This document shows, piece after piece, positions 1 to 9,889 of a DNA stretch of 64,000 bases (positions are counted from its first letter, which is position 1; every line of letters begins with the position of its first letter). The DNA is from Adiantum capillus-veneris. Taxonomy: Eukaryota; Streptophyta; Polypodiopsida; Polypodiales; Pteridaceae. The translations under genes and the position numbers were made by a program. The DNA is taken from positions 89,365,025-89,429,024 of the forward strand of contig CM043958.1 of the NCBI GenBank assembly GCA_014529385.2, read 5' to 3'. The notes under the pieces were generated by a model. The model was given only the letters and a program-made list of their open reading frames with translations. It was not told where the DNA came from and made no database searches.

Positions 1-132
1 AGGTAGTACTTGAAAACATCTTCCAATCCATTCTCTCAAAACATTGGCTAAGATTTGACTATGTGGTCAAATCTAAAGCTCTTGTTGAAAGTGGGAATTG
101 AAAAACTCCCAAATTCACTAATATGATGTTGT

Positions 133-556
133 ATGCCAAAATGGCTGGTGCATACATTGCATGACAGTAAATTGGATGCACCTTTGTCTAGTCGTACTTG
201 TTCAAGCTCTCGCCATGCATCTTATGCATCAGATTGTTATGCTTTGGCTGTGTCTAGCTTACATGATGTTGAGGAACCTCTGTCTTTTGATGAACCACAG
301 AATTCAAAAAAATGGATGGTTGCCATGCAATTAGAATATGATGCATTTATAGAAAATGACACATGACTTTATGTGATTTGCCTCCTGGCAAAAAGGCCCT
401 TGGTACAACGTGGGTTTACAAGTTGAAACGCAAGCCAGATAGTGAGATCGATCGCCATAAGGCTCGAATTGTTGCAAAGGGTTATGCACAGCAAAAAGGC
501 ATAGATTATGAAGAGACTTTTGCTCCGCTCCCACTTGCCGTATGATTATTGTGCAT
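133..556 (+). pseudogene. Ty1/copia pol, integrase-RT linker and start of reverse transcriptase (broken)
   Basis: This is the upstream part of a copia polyprotein. The N-terminal half is linker sequence (PKWLVHTL, then DAPLSSRT). The RT start follows: EEPLSFDEPQNSKKW, then LCDLPPGKKALGTTWVYK and KARIVAKGYAQQKGIDYEETFAP, all typical of copia RT. A one-base loss near 366 shifts the frame at the usual Asn-Asp-Thr-Trp position, and a second shift lies near 530. Coding stops at the 8-bp target site of the hAT element (557-564) and resumes at 9890, so this and the segment at 9890-11111 are two halves of one gene. Identification rests on motif order and is firm; the copy cannot make a working protein. 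Confidence 0.93.
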
Positions 557-564
557 TTTCTATG

Positions 565-583
565 CTACGTTGCATTTATACGC
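565..583. repeat. Left terminal inverted repeat of the hAT element
   Basis: Starts CTACGTTGCAT, directly after target copy 557-564. It pairs with the reverse complement of 9863-9881, with one mismatch in the first eleven bases and a one-base indel after that. Several TATACG-like motifs follow in 575-650, and the same motif is frequent in the last 110 bp of the right end. Subterminal motif clusters of this kind are where hAT transposases are known to bind. Confidence 0.85.
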
Positions 584-680
584 CTGTATATTATAAATTT
601 TACGTATATTATGGATTTATACATTGTATATCCGTATTATACATGCATATCCAAATAAAAAGGAGTTTGATCAAAGTATT

Positions 681-708
681 TTTCGATCGAAGTATACTTC
701 GATCGAAA
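681..708. repeat. 28-bp perfect palindrome in the hAT left subterminal region
   Basis: The sequence reads TTTCGATCGAAGTA and then its exact reverse complement, with no spacer. The half-site TTTCGATCGAA recurs in degraded form at the other end of the element (9668-9745). At 741-758 an 8-bp inverted repeat (GCAGTTCG, two bases, CGAACTGC) follows. These may be transposase or host-factor sites, or a hairpin; the sequence does not say which. Confidence 0.9.
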
Positions 709-909
709 TATATTTGTACTTATAAAAAAAGAGGCACCGCGGCAGTTCGAACGAACTGCTGCAATTGTGATTGCTAGAGAGATAGAGATAGAGTTGCTAG
801 AGCTTTAGAGAGAGCAGTATACAGCAAGCACAGCACATCCACAGCGAGCCACAGAGTAGGTAAATTTTCTTTTAGTGTTTTTTTTTTTTTTGCAGTTAAT
901 TTGTTAACA

Positions 910-1975
910 CTGTTGTTGTGGAGCTTTGCTCGCACCTCAATGTTAGTTTGTATTTTGTTTTTTACTAGTGTTGTTGCTGTGGAGATTTGCTCACACCTCA
1001 GTGTTAGTTTCCAAGTTTAGACACCTGTCCTTGGCTGTGTTGATCCTCGTAACACACTGCAAGGGGGGTTAGACTTTGGACACTTTGTCCTTGATTGTTG
1101 TTGACCTCCGTATCGCACTTCAAGGAGTAGCTTAGGTTGTATAATTAGACTTTCCGTCCCTGGTTGTTGCTGACCACCGAGTCGCACTACACGGAGGAGT
1201 TAGCTATCATCCATCTTTTCTTCCTAGTTATTGCTGACCATTGTGTCGCACTATTGGAATATTGGATTTTAAAAAAATAGATTCCTCATCTTTGGTTGTT
1301 GATGACCACCGTGTCGCACTGCAGGGAGAGGTTTAGGGTTATCAAATCCATCATCCTTGGTTGCTGCTGACCATCGTGTCGCACTCCAAGGAGATTGGAT
1401 TCAATAGATTCCTCATCTCTGGTTGCTATTGACCATCATGTCACACTACAAGGAGAGGTTTAGGACTTTTATATCCATCATTCTTGGTTGTTGCTAACCA
1501 TCACGTCACACTACAAGGAGATTGGATTCAATAACTTCCTCGTCTCTGGTTGTTGTTGACCACCGTGTCGCACTGCAGGGAGAGGTTTATGGTTGCCAAA
1601 TCCATTGTCCTTGGTTGTTGTTGACCATCATGTCGCACTCCAAGGAGATTGGATTCAATAAATTCCTCGTCTCTGGTTGCTGCCGACCATCGTGTCGCAC
1701 TGCAGGGAGAGGTTTAGGATTTTTAAATCCATCGTTCTTGGTTGTTGTTGACCATCGCGTCGCACTACAAGGAGATTGGATTCAATAACTTCCTCGTCTC
1801 TTGTTGTTGTTGACCACCATGTCGCACTGCAGGGAGAGGTTTTGAGTTTTTAAATCCATCGTTCTTGGTTGTTGTTGACCATCGTGTCACACTGCAAGAA
1901 GATTGGATTTAATGAATTCTTCGTCTCTGGTTGCTGTTGACCACCGTGTTGCACAACAAGGAGAAGATATAAATT
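910..1975. repeat. Left minisatellite array of the hAT, about 63-bp units
   Basis: A core like GACCATCGTGTCGCACT recurs about every 62-66 bp, near 1105, 1169, 1238, 1308, 1370, 1430, 1496, 1558, 1623, 1685, 1750, 1812, 1877 and 1940: fourteen recognisable units. From about 1300 two unit types tend to alternate: one continues GCAGGGAGAGGTTTA, the other CAAGGAGATTGGATTCAAT, giving a higher-order period near 127 bp. Two more diverged units sit at 910-1010, with the core TGTGGAGATTTGCTCACACC. An open frame across part of the array is only an effect of the repeat. Confidence 0.92.
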
Positions 1976-2188
1976 ATACATTCTTCAATCCTGAATACTT
2001 TAACCATCGCGTCTTTCATTAATGTTGTTATTATGATGCATGAAATTTTTAGATCTTTCATTACTGGAGGTTATTATTGGCCATGAAATGTTTTTGTTTA
2101 GCTTTATTAACAATCATATATGTCAAATTTTTATCTATTCTGGATTTACCTTACTTATCTTTCCTTCATGTATGTTCAGGCTTCAGTC

Positions 2189-3565
2189 ATGGTAGAGACA
2201 AAGTTAACGCGTCAGCATCGCAAAATTATTAGTGATGCTCTTATTTTGTCTCTCTATGGAGCTTCAGACGATCATTTTCGACGAGCATTTGATCCACTGC
2301 AGGCAAAGTTCGATGATTTTGTGATTGAACTTGTGGAACATTGTTAGCTGAAGCTGTGCAGTGCATTCCCAGTTTCGTTTGACCCAGCTCTGTGCACTAA
2401 TGGAGTGATACATAACACAGTAAAGCAATTATTAGGCCAGATCATTAGAAGTTTTGAAAGTATGGTTCATCCAAAAATCAAAACCAAACCTGGAATCAAA
2501 GAGCGAATGCAGCTTGTAGCATAGCTACATTCAGAATTGAAGAGCAAAGATAAGATCGAAGGCTCTTCAAAACGTCCTAGGATAGAAGAGGATGTACCTC
2601 CTTCATTAGGTGCTCAATCGTCCGCTGTAAACCTGGATGATACGATGTGTCCTCTTGCCCTACACTTACTTGGGGAGGATTCCATCTTTCACTTGCAAGC
2701 ACCCCAATTAGGTGAAGGACGTTTTGCAAATGTGAAACAAGTATCAGTGGCTCATCCTCTCTTCAAATATCCCGTCTATGCGGCTACGATATACAAAGAC
2801 CCAAATAGGAAGCAAGCCGACATTGCAAATCGTGCTAGAGGAGGCAACTGCTACAACTGTTCAGCATTGTGGCATGATATTTCCCCGTGCTCTTGTTCGG
2901 TATAGCAGAAGGCCTATATTGATCTTCAAGCTTTGGAATGGAGGTCATCTTGAGCAATGGATTTAGGCATGTCATCATGATGGAAGAAAGCCTGCAATCA
3001 GAGGGTTCCAACACACATCTGGAACTGTACAGCAGTTCACAGACAACATTTGCCAATATGCAATGCTCTTCTACAGACAATTAAATTCGTGCATAGTCAC
3101 GAATTTCTTCACAATGATCTACACACTAGAAATATTCTACTCCATTTTGGCGAGCGAGGAGTGTATGCTGGCATTGCAGACTGGGGACAAAGTACACCAT
3201 CAAACACTTTGGCAACATTTCCCAAGCTGCCAAATCTCACCCCTCAATGTAGAGCTCAATTTGAGCAAGATTATCCATGGACTGCCCCTAAAAATATCAG
3301 CACCAATCCTCCTCCATTCACCAAGGCATCTAATATATATAGTCTCTTTTATATTCTTAGGCGCTTGCTTACATGTATTCCAGAGCCCACGGAAGTTCTC
3401 AAGCGCGAATTTTTGCGCAATGTAAACAAACATCTTGCTAGTGGAAAATCTCCCAAACCATTAGATAGACCTAAGATATGGGATTTAAGCCTTTGTTTGA
3501 ATGGAAGCCAAAATGTTGGCTATCATATTGTAACTGAATCTGGCTTGAGACCTATTGATGATTAA
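2189..3565 (+). pseudogene. Protein-kinase-like gene carried inside the hAT (decayed)
   Basis: A likely splice acceptor (TTCAG at 2176-2180) precedes the ATG at 2189. Read through two in-frame stops, the first part gives an N-terminal region with a basic patch (SSKRPR), then a glycine-rich-loop match LGEGRFANVKQV and a Lys-containing strand AATIYKD. After a frameshift near 2815 comes an alpha-C-like helix (LEEATATTVQHC) and a hinge-like LIFKLWNGGHLEQW. After a further stop and a frameshift near 3055 come the catalytic loop HNDLHTRNILL and a DFG-equivalent IADWG. Asp and Asn of the catalytic loop are present; HRD is HND and DFG is DWG. No transmembrane segment is seen. It runs parallel to the next gene and convergent with the transposase. 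That it is a kinase fold is well supported; substrate and family are unknown. Host-gene capture or an old component of the transposon are both possible. Confidence 0.75.
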
Positions 3566-3755
3566 ATCGGTAATCAACTTTTTTGGCATTGATGGTGTCA
3601 CGTGTGCAATGTGTGGTGTCACGTGCGCAATGTTTTTAAAGTTCTTCAAGTTGAAGCTTTAAAGTATTTCAAGTTAGACGCTCAATTCTTTAAACCATCT
3701 CCCTTTTTCAAGTGCTAAAACTTGTCTCGCTAAAGTTTATTATTTTGCATCAGTT

Positions 3756-4528
3756 ATGGAAGATATTGCTCCTGACCAGAATGCATAGCAGCCTAATGAT
3801 CCTTTGCTTAATCATGCATTGGCTCAACAAATTTACAAAGAGAAGAGATTTGGGTGGCTCAAGGAGATCTCAGTGCTTTGGTTGCAACCCAACAAGACGA
3901 ATCAGAACTTCAAGGGGAGCCACTGAATTACTGGCAATGCAGACAGTTATGCTCGAATCACTTCATACGCAACACATTATTTCGAGTCAATGGAAATGCT
4001 AAGGCTTCTTCTCCCTTGAAGGTTTCAGATTTGCAACACACTGTCCTCGCACGAAATATCCTTGAAAGATTTATCCAAGTGTACAGATCGCCACCAAATA
4101 ATGATCAAGTGGCAATTTACTTTGTGCAACAATGTTATTGCTACTATGTATTGCGGCTCAAAGTTTGGAACGATCATCCCACTATAGGAGGTGTTAGGAA
4201 AGGGCGCCCAGCCGAGAAGATAATTCATGCACGGAAAGCTAATCAAGAAGACCCTCCTCACAAGAGAGGTTACACATATTTGCCCGAAGAAACTGCGGTT
4301 ATTGAGCAACTTGCAACCCAAGGCGTGGATTTGGCAAGTCAAGGAGAGACCCCAGCCATGTTGCACGCTTGTATAGCAGAGCTAGAAAGAAAGTTGGCAT
4401 GGTAGGAGGCAAGGTATGGGCCGGTTAACAAAAAAGAGATGGGCAATGCCGGCCCAAGTGATTCAGTTGGCAATTCAGAATTTCGTGTATCTGATCTCTT
4501 TGGAGAACAAGCCCATGATTTAAATTAA
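3756..4528 (+). pseudogene. Unrecognised gene carried inside the hAT (decayed)
   Basis: I do not recognise this protein. A reading frame starts with ATG at 3756 (MEDIAPDQNA), meets a TAG after ten codons, shifts frame near 3850, then runs open to a TAG at 4403-4405 and, if that is ignored, to a TAA at 4526-4528. The 3' part has the composition of a real protein: a Gln/Glu-rich start, several hydrophobic helices (VAIYFVQQCYCYYVLRLKVW), a basic motif RKGRPAEK like an AT-hook, and a tail ending GEQAHDLN. It lies 190 bp after the kinase-like gene on the same strand. The continuity despite few lesions suggests it was once coding. Confidence 0.55.
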
Positions 4529-4780
4529 ATCTCCCAAACAGTACATAGCTCTTTTTGTATCTTAAATCTCAAGATTAGTAATTAAAACCTCTTTTTGATA
4601 TGTAAATCTCTATTTGTTGGAACAAATGGATGTGACAAATGTTGTTGCAATTGTGTAAGTTATGTTCTCTCTACTACCCTCTTTTTAACAATGAGAGAGA
4701 GAGAGAGAAGGTATGGATTATAAATCTAAACTCCACATAATTTTCGCATTGCAAAATTAATTGAGAATATAGTACAAACT

Positions 4781-4960
4781 TTACAGCTCATCCGTCCCCT
4801 CCATCACAGGCACCATGTCATCAATTTCTTCGACATCTGAACATTCCGGATCAATATCTTCCGGGTCCCATTCCATTTCATCATTGGAGTTGAGCTCATT
4901 TGCAACTGCTTTGTGTGTTTGGAAGCGCCCAAAGCTTTCTTCTGTGGCACGTGTGGCTGC
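4781..4960 (-). pseudogene. hAT transposase, C-terminal acidic tail
   Basis: On the minus strand a frame beginning at the gypsy junction reads AATRATEESFGRFQTH, then an acidic stretch with NDEMEWDPEDID, and ends at a TAA (4781-4783). A matching tail, NIATRATQEHYGVFQIH followed by DDDHDMEWEIASK and a stop, occurs at 59944-60117, which supports both as C-termini of related transposases. It is cut from the N-terminal part (7987-8806) by the gypsy fragment, and the central catalytic region is absent. The tail itself has no catalytic residues; assignment is by position in the hAT element and by the second copy. Confidence 0.7.
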
Positions 4961-6038
4961 CGGGTTTGTATGGCCTAGTCTACATAGGGATGTGCATCAT
5001 TGGTGTAAAACATGCAAGGAATGTCAAAAGGCAGGGGAAAGGAGGCTCACATATGAGCCACAGACTCCTATTATCTCATATGGACCATTTGAGAAATGGG
5101 GAATTGATGCTATTGGGCCTTTGCCAAGGAGCCAATCAGGTAAATTTTATATCATCATGGGTGTGGACTACATGACCAGGTGGGCTGAAGCAGTTGCCAC
5201 CACCCGGATTACAGCTAAGGAAGTGGCTAAGTTCGTATTTGAAAACATTTGTTGCCGTTTTGGCACTCCTCTTGAAATAATTTCTGACAGGGGACCAGGT
5301 TTTAGAGGAGACCTTGTAGGAGAGCTAATGGAGAAGTTAGGTATCTCACGACGACACTCAACTCCCTACTACCCACAATGCAATGGTTTGGTGGAAAAGG
5401 TAAATGGTATGATCTGCAATATCATCACTAAACATGTAAACAATCACAAAAGTGATTGGGACAAACATCTTATGGCTGCACTTTGGGCTTATCGCACTTC
5501 ATTTCACACATCCCTTGGGTTCACACCATATCACTTGGTGTTTGGTAAGCAAGACATTTTACCCATTGAAGTACAATTGGCTAGTCTCAGGGTGCTAGCT
5601 GGGCAGGTGGAACGTCCTAATGCTCATCTCCACAACCACATTCTTGATCTAGAGAGGCTTCAACTAGAAAGAGAAGATGCTATCAACTATTATGCAGCAC
5701 AGGCAGAGCAACGTCGACTTACCTTCAACAAGGGACTTAGGGCAAAAGGTCTCAAGAAAGGTATGTTGGTCCTATGGTATGATAACAGGTTTGACACTAG
5801 GAAGGATAAAAAGCTTTCACCCAGATGGGAGGGGCCATTTGTCATTAGAAAGCGCTACGCCAATGGCAATTACCGATTGATGGATGCAGATGGTAGGCTC
5901 CACAAAACACGTGTCAATAGATGGAGGTTGCAGCAGTACTTTTTGAGATTCGATCAAGCACCTATGATGGAAATCCTCGAAGAGGGAGACTCCTCCACCT
6001 CAATTGAAGAAGAATCAAGTACAACGCTAGAGGCATGA
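4960..6038 (+). pseudogene. Ty3/gypsy integrase, 5'-truncated
   Basis: Begins inside the integrase zinc-binding domain (WPSLHRDVHHW, then CKTCKECQKAG) and continues through the catalytic core: FEKWGID supplies the first Asp, IISDRGPGF the second Asp and GLVEKVNG the Glu. The C-terminal part has GPFVIRKRYANGNYRL and ends at a TGA at 6036-6038. There is no chromodomain, so this is a non-chromoviral lineage, unlike the element at 39-49 kb. The open frame extends upstream to 4815 only because antisense hAT sequence happens to be open; the true integrase part starts near 4960. Gag, protease, RT and the 5' LTR are missing, and the loss coincides with loss of the middle of the hAT transposase. Confidence 0.92.
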
Positions 6039-7161
6039 ATACCTCTAGCCTTAGGGGGAGGGCTAATGAGGCAAGATTTTCTATGCATGGGAACCCCCCC
6101 ATATATCTTTGCCCTTTTACCAAAATATTTTCTATTATATAAGTTACTTTTGATTTTTCTTCCCTTTTTCACAAACGTTTTAGCCTTTATTAAATAAATA
6201 AGACTTATACTAATCAATCATGATGTAGCATAAATAAGTAAGCTTTCTTTGTTGATCTCTCTTCTGACCTTAAATATTAAATATATATATATTCTAAATT
6301 ACATTATATATTTTAGTATTTTCTAATATATTTGTCATGTATATATATTATTCCACCCTACCAAATATTTTATTCACTAGTTTTCATTTTCAAACCTCAA
6401 CCCCACTTTCAAATTTCAATAATACCTCCATCTAGATGATTGCCAATCTTTTCAAAACTCTAGGTCATGTTTTCATACACATGAAGGAGCTTACACTTGA
6501 AGGCAAGAGAGAAGTCCACTCAAAGGGGACCACCAAAAGACCTTTGCAGCCACAAATAATACATTATTTGGCTGAATTTTTTAAGTAGAGAAGAATCCCG
6601 AACCTGAAGGAGTGTTCAACATGAAAGATGTAGTTCGTGATCTCAACTTTTAGCTCAATTTTTTTCAGAATTTTTGGAGTTATGAATGCGGAGCTATGGT
6701 TTTTGTGGTGGACCCCAGTTTTCTCGTGTAATGGTGACACAAGCCATCCCCAATTTTCTTCCCTCTAGAATGGCTATGGTTCTACAAGTCTTCAAGCATG
6801 ATTACAAGAGACAAGGCTCTTTTAATGAGGTCTTGGCAAGTTTAGAGTGATTCTATCACCATTTTTGGAGGATCCATCCTCATCAACAACTATCCACCTT
6901 CGACAACCTCTCTTATAAATTTCTTACCACTCTCTTCTCTCCCTAATAAACTTATGTCTAGCCAAAGCTAGACTATTGTAAATATCTCCTATCCTCTACA
7001 TCCTACCCACATTCTCTCTTCTTCTTTCTCTATTGACTCTGATATTTTAAATAATGAGGAGACAAGATGGGAGCCATAGTCACATGCACCCCATTTTCCT
7101 AGTCACCAGAGTGGGACACTCACCTCAATTAGAAATATTGCTAAATCCTCCCCTCCTTCCC

Positions 7162-7168
7162 TATATAA
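7162..7168 (+). promoter_or_regulatory. TATA-box candidate of the gypsy LTR
   Basis: TATATAAGG lies in the middle of the LTR, followed by a purine-rich stretch and a (CA)n run at 7200-7221, a reasonable U3/R layout. No transcript data support it here. Confidence 0.5.
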
Positions 7169-7592
7169 GGAGTCCATGAGAGCTCACTAGGGAGAGAATA
7201 CACACACACACACACACACACCTATCCATACACACCCTTGTGCTACGTGCTTGTAGCATGAACCCTAATCACATAATCACAACACCATCACCATGCACAA
7301 AAAATGAGCACCATACCTCACACCACTTGTTATTAAGGATTGAAGGCAAAATTTCAAGAAGAAGAAGGGTGGACACACTCATGATATTCCTTGCCATCAA
7401 CTCCCATCTCTCCATTATGCCTCCTACAATCTTGTTCCCTTCTCATCTTCTTGCCATACACTACCTATTGTATTCATCTTTTTCAAGCAATCAACACACT
7501 CCATCTTGGTGCCATACCTTGTGTCGCTTTGGATACATCTCATTGTGAGTATGTTATATGCTTGTTCCTTGCCATTTTTTTCGGCTTATGTT

Positions 7593-7692
7593 AAGGTGTG
7601 CGGATTCGCCACCTTACACACACACACTCTCTCCCTCTCATATTCCTATCATCTTGCTACTTCCATCTTGAGGTGTGCGGATTCGCCACCTC
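7593..7692 (+). repeat. Two near-identical short hairpins in the gypsy LTR
   Basis: AGGTGTGCGGATTCGCCACCT occurs at about 7594-7614 and again at about 7671-7691. Each folds as AGGTG and GCG pairing with CGC and CACCT around a GATT loop. Between them is a CT/CA-rich spacer. They lie downstream of the TATA candidate, so they would be in the transcript. Confidence 0.8.
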
Positions 7693-7986
7693 TTGTATGA
7701 GAAGTGAGCATACTTGCATGTTTCCCTGACCTCATTATCTTCCTTACTACATGCACGAGTAGCGAGCCCATTCTCACTCACTCACCACTTCTCTCACCTT
7801 ATTCTCCGACCACCCCATTCCACATTTGGACGTGGATCTTGAAATTTTTTTCCATGGCATGTTTCATTGTGTATATGTATGCATCGTAGCCGCATATCTT
7901 GCTAGGTGGTGCCCCTATTGTGTACCTCCCATGATGAGGCCATTGTGCATAGTCTTGGTGTAGAGGCCACCGGGTCTATTTTTTCA

Positions 7987-8806
7987 CTTCCGCCTCTCAG
8001 CACCTCTTGGACAAATCAACATCACATTAATCAATGGTTTCTTCTGGAAATTTGTCCAATCATCTAGAGAAATTGTGCATCCATACGCCGGCACAAAATC
8101 AAGAGTTGTGCGCTGTAAAATATTCTTTGATGTTGTTTTTACTTTATCTAAGTATTCTGTACGCATCTTATTATAATCAGGAACCACAAAACCCCTCTTC
8201 ACCGTGCTCATTAAAGCATCTTTGAAGATAGGATTTTGAATGACATTAAAAGGAATTCCACATGCAACAAATGCTTGAGTCCACTTAAGATGGAGTTCAA
8301 GCAGCCATTGTTTCCCAAATGCCTGTTGCAAAGTAGGATCACTTGGTGCAAATTCTCCTCTAGTCCATGCTTCACTTTGGCTTATGTTAGCAGTAGAGCT
8401 TCCGGTAGGATTAGAGCTACAATTCCCAGTAAAGGATGAATGGCACCCTCCTTGACGTGTTCCTTGACCTGTAGTAGGGGTTGAGTGAGGGTTTTGATCA
8501 TTCTCGAGCGTCATCTCGATGTCCCTAGCCATATATCGAGCCATCATTTTGGGACCTCCCTTTTTTTGGCCTTCAAGAATTCTCTTTGCCTTGAGCGCCC
8601 ACTCGGGAAATTTTTCAGGAATACCTTTTGGGGGGTATTTGCAAGCTAGCACGTTTCTAGGGATTTTGAAAACATGTTCTTTTATCCTTGAGCGTTTCCA
8701 CTAAAATTATGGCCGCAGGTCTTACACCTCAGCTTTGATGTATTCTTCTCACTGACCAATTCATCTACGTAGTTCCACTCGTATCCTTTCACCATCTTCT
8801 TCAGAT
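7987..8806 (-). pseudogene. hAT transposase, BED zinc finger and DUF659 region (truncated)
   Basis: Reading on the minus strand from a probable splice acceptor at 8807-8812, the frame opens with a BED-type finger: WNYVDEL, then CKTCGHNFSGN. After a frameshift near 8700 it continues RIKEHVFKIPRNVLAC, supplying the His and Cys ligands. A low-complexity Ser/Thr/Gly linker follows, then a DUF659-type block: CGIPFNVIQNPIFKDAL, FVVPDYNKM and YGCTISLDDWTNFQKKPLINV. Coding ends abruptly at the gypsy LTR (7986). BED plus DUF659 is the usual N-terminal layout of one plant hAT group. The catalytic core and dimerisation region are missing, so the copy is dead. Confidence 0.9.
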
Positions 8807-8934
8807 CTGCAAACTCAAACAGAACTAGTTACTAAAGGCACATCTAAAATCAAACTCTAATACCATTTACACTACTCTATTCATCAACGTTTTCTACTTC
8901 TTTAAATTATAAATACCAAAAATAATTTTTTCTC

Positions 8935-9480
8935 AAGTGTGAGCTTTCACTTTACACATGAATCATGATAAATAAATCTCTTAATCTATCTCAATAACTT
9001 CCAAGTGTGAGTAAACTCTACACAAAGCAAGATATCTTTAAAAGACCTATCTAAATTTCCTCCAACTGTGAGTGTAACTCTACACGTGGCAAGCAATCAA
9101 ATTCACTGCTCTGTAAATCTCTTCTAGGTGTGAGAATACCTCTACACAAAGAGAGAGATTATTATTTAATCTACCTAAATTTTCTGTAGTGTGAGTATTA
9201 CTTTACACATGACAGTCAATCATTAGATAAATCTAACGTAAGTTACTTACAGGTGTGAACATAGTTCAATACACAACAAGTAACTCTTAATTTTAACTAT
9301 TTAACTAAAGTTACTTCTAAGTGTGAACATAGTTCAACACAAAGCAAATAACCACTAACTTTAACTACCTTGAATCACCTCCAAGTGTGAGTTTCCTCTA
9401 CACAAGGCAAATAATCATTAACTATCTTACTTAACTTACCTCTCAGTGTAAAACATACTTCACACAGAGCAGGTAACTCA
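8935..9480. repeat. Right minisatellite array of the hAT, about 63-bp units
   Basis: A core like AAGTGTGAG, five to eight bases, CTCTACACAAAGCAA recurs near 8936, 9003, 9065, 9126, 9189, 9253, 9318, 9382 and 9443, nine units spaced 61-67 bp. In reverse complement the core (TTGCTTTGTGTAGAG, then CTCACACTTGG) resembles the outer units of the left array (TTGCTGTGGAGATTTGCTCACACC at 968-991). It lies upstream of the transposase coding region, where a leader or promoter would be. Confidence 0.88.
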
Positions 9481-9659
9481 AAACTCCAAAGCCTATAAAA
9501 ATAAATATATCCAAGCTCTAAATTTTCACTAGAAAAAATAGGCATATTTAAACTAGCATTTTTATATTTTTCTTCGTGTTGTAAGGCTCACCTATAGGTG
9601 AGATGAGGGAAGAGAGATCAATGGAATGAGCAAAACAGTCCGTTTCAGCGTATATAAAC

Positions 9660-9881
9660 AAATTTATTTCGATCTAATTAATATTTCGATCGAAGTACTA
9701 TTTCGATAGAACTAATATTTAGATTGAAATAATATTTCGATTGAATTGCTGAGAAATTTTACGATACGGTGTTTTTGCTAATGTGGCACCATATAATACG
9801 GCCAAATAAAAATGGGTGTCGTATAATACGCCCGTTTAAGGCGTATTATACGTACACTATATAACGTACAATGCAACTTAG
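9660..9881. repeat. Right subterminal motifs and terminal inverted repeat of the hAT
   Basis: Degraded copies of ATTTCGATCGAA occur from about 9668 to 9745, echoing the palindrome at the left end. From 9770 to 9865 the motif TATAATACG or its complement is repeated, and the element ends ATGCAACTTAG at 9881, followed by the target copy TTTCTATG. Confidence 0.8.
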
Positions 9882-9889
9882 TTTCTATG

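Larger units (their letters stand above)
6064..7986 (+). mobile_element. 3' LTR of the truncated gypsy element
   Basis: A polypurine tract (TTAGGGGGAGGG, 6051-6062) follows the integrase stop and marks the start of the LTR; the exact first base (6064-6067) is uncertain. The LTR ends in CA at 7985-7986, immediately before hAT transposase coding resumes on the other strand at 7987. A TATA-like box lies at 7162-7168. At about 1.92 kb it is long for an LTR. The matching 5' LTR is not in the window. Confidence 0.75.
565..9881 (-). mobile_element. Large multi-gene hAT DNA transposon, inserted in copia pol
   Basis: Both flanks carry the 8-bp duplication TTTCTATG (557-564 and 9882-9889), the size made by hAT transposases. 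The left end begins CTACGTTGCAT and the right end finishes ATGCAACTTAG, an imperfect inverted repeat (10 of 11 matching, then continuing with a one-base indel). Taking out the element and one target copy rejoins the copia reading frame exactly. From the left it holds an AT-rich subterminal zone, a 63-bp repeat array, a kinase-like gene, an unrecognised gene, a hAT transposase on the opposite strand (its middle replaced by a gypsy fragment), a second 63-bp array and another AT-rich zone. At 9317 bp, of which about 3 kb is the gypsy, it is large for a hAT. The strand given is that of the transposase. Confidence 0.93.

Noticed and set aside
1522-1788. An 88-codon open frame
   Set aside because: It is a chance frame across the 63-bp minisatellite and repeats with it.
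4815-4960. The first 49 codons of the gypsy integrase frame as a genuine N-terminus
   Set aside because: On the opposite strand this is the hAT transposase tail, supported by a second copy; the Ser-rich start is antisense noise.
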